From an uncultured Cytophagales bacterium (lineage in GTDB: Bacteria; Bacteroidota; Bacteroidia; Cytophagales; Amoebophilaceae): a DNA stretch of 5,808 nucleotides. Shown one piece after another: positions 5,739 to 5,808 of the stretch. Numbering within the stretch: position 1 is the first letter of the stretch; each line of letters opens with the position of its first letter. The stretch lies in the NCBI GenBank assembly GCA_905479855.1, contig CAJQOF010000021.1, forward strand, positions 1-5,808. Reading direction: 5' to 3'. The notes beneath the pieces are model-generated. The model was not told the origin of the DNA. It made no database searches and worked only from the letters and a program-made list of their open reading frames with translations. Both the position numbers and the translations under genes were made by a program.

Positions 5739-5774
5739 ATTCCAACGACCTTGATTTACGATCAACATTGGAAT
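5739..5774 (+). terminator. Hairpin directly after the ComEA-like ORF, possible terminator
   Basis: ATTCCAA (5739-5745) pairs with TTGGAAT (5768-5774). Inside it TTGAT (5751-5755) pairs with ATCAA (5761-5765) around a TTACG loop. Together they form a two-part stem starting one base after the TAA stop. The following bases (AATTAT) are AT-rich but not a T-run, and the stem is weak. It may be a poor terminator, an mRNA-stabilising end, or a dyad site for a downstream gene. Confidence 0.35.
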
Positions 5775-5808
5775 AATTATGGCAGGAATATTGTTTCAAA
5801 TCTAATAA

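Noticed and set aside
1..5808. CRISPR array, insertion sequence, tRNA or rRNA
   Set aside because: No regularly spaced repeats, transposase motifs, terminal inverted repeats or structured RNA signatures were seen on either strand.

Overview
The window looks like Bacteroidota DNA, probably Cytophagales. The coding parts read as close relatives of Bacteroidota RelA/SpoT, class A penicillin-binding protein and ComEA-type helix-hairpin-helix proteins. The one convincing promoter has the Bacteroidota form (TTG, 19-base spacer, TAnnTTTG), and starts lack nearby Shine-Dalgarno sequences. Several proteins are truncated or have lost catalytic residues. That would fit a host-associated lineage with a reduced genome, but this is inference.

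Layout. (1) Positions 1-235, minus strand: the N-terminus of a penicillin-binding protein 1A, cut by the window edge, with an exact 30-bp in-frame tandem duplication in its cytoplasmic tail. (2) 236-598: a 363-base divergent intergenic region. It holds the PBP1A promoter overlapped by a perfect 8-bp-arm inverted repeat, a 12-bp palindrome, a G8 tract in a small hairpin, and a possible 39-codon leader ORF whose stop overlaps the next start as ATGA. (3) 599-1762, plus strand: a short RelA/SpoT homologue with a ruined hydrolase domain, a largely intact (p)ppGpp synthetase domain and no TGS/ACT region. (4) 1810-5313, plus strand: an 1167-residue membrane protein joining a sodium:solute symporter, a second membrane bundle, a degenerate histidine-kinase ATPase domain and a degenerate RelA/SpoT-type HD domain. 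(5) 5314-5497: 184 bases containing what may be a dispersed-repeat fragment. (6) 5498-5737, plus strand: a 79-residue membrane-anchored N-terminus of a ComEA-like protein, followed by a hairpin.

The main interest is the gene pair in (3) and (4). They are 47 bases apart on the same strand, and each carries a piece of the stringent-response enzyme. The first is a synthetase with a dead HD domain. The second is a transporter/kinase-like membrane receptor ending in an HD domain that keeps the fold signatures and two histidines but has lost its acidic catalytic residues. The working hypothesis is a membrane-tethered alarmone control module: solute sensing by the symporter portion is passed through pseudo-enzyme domains to a soluble (p)ppGpp synthetase. 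The alternative is progressive decay of a stringent-response locus.
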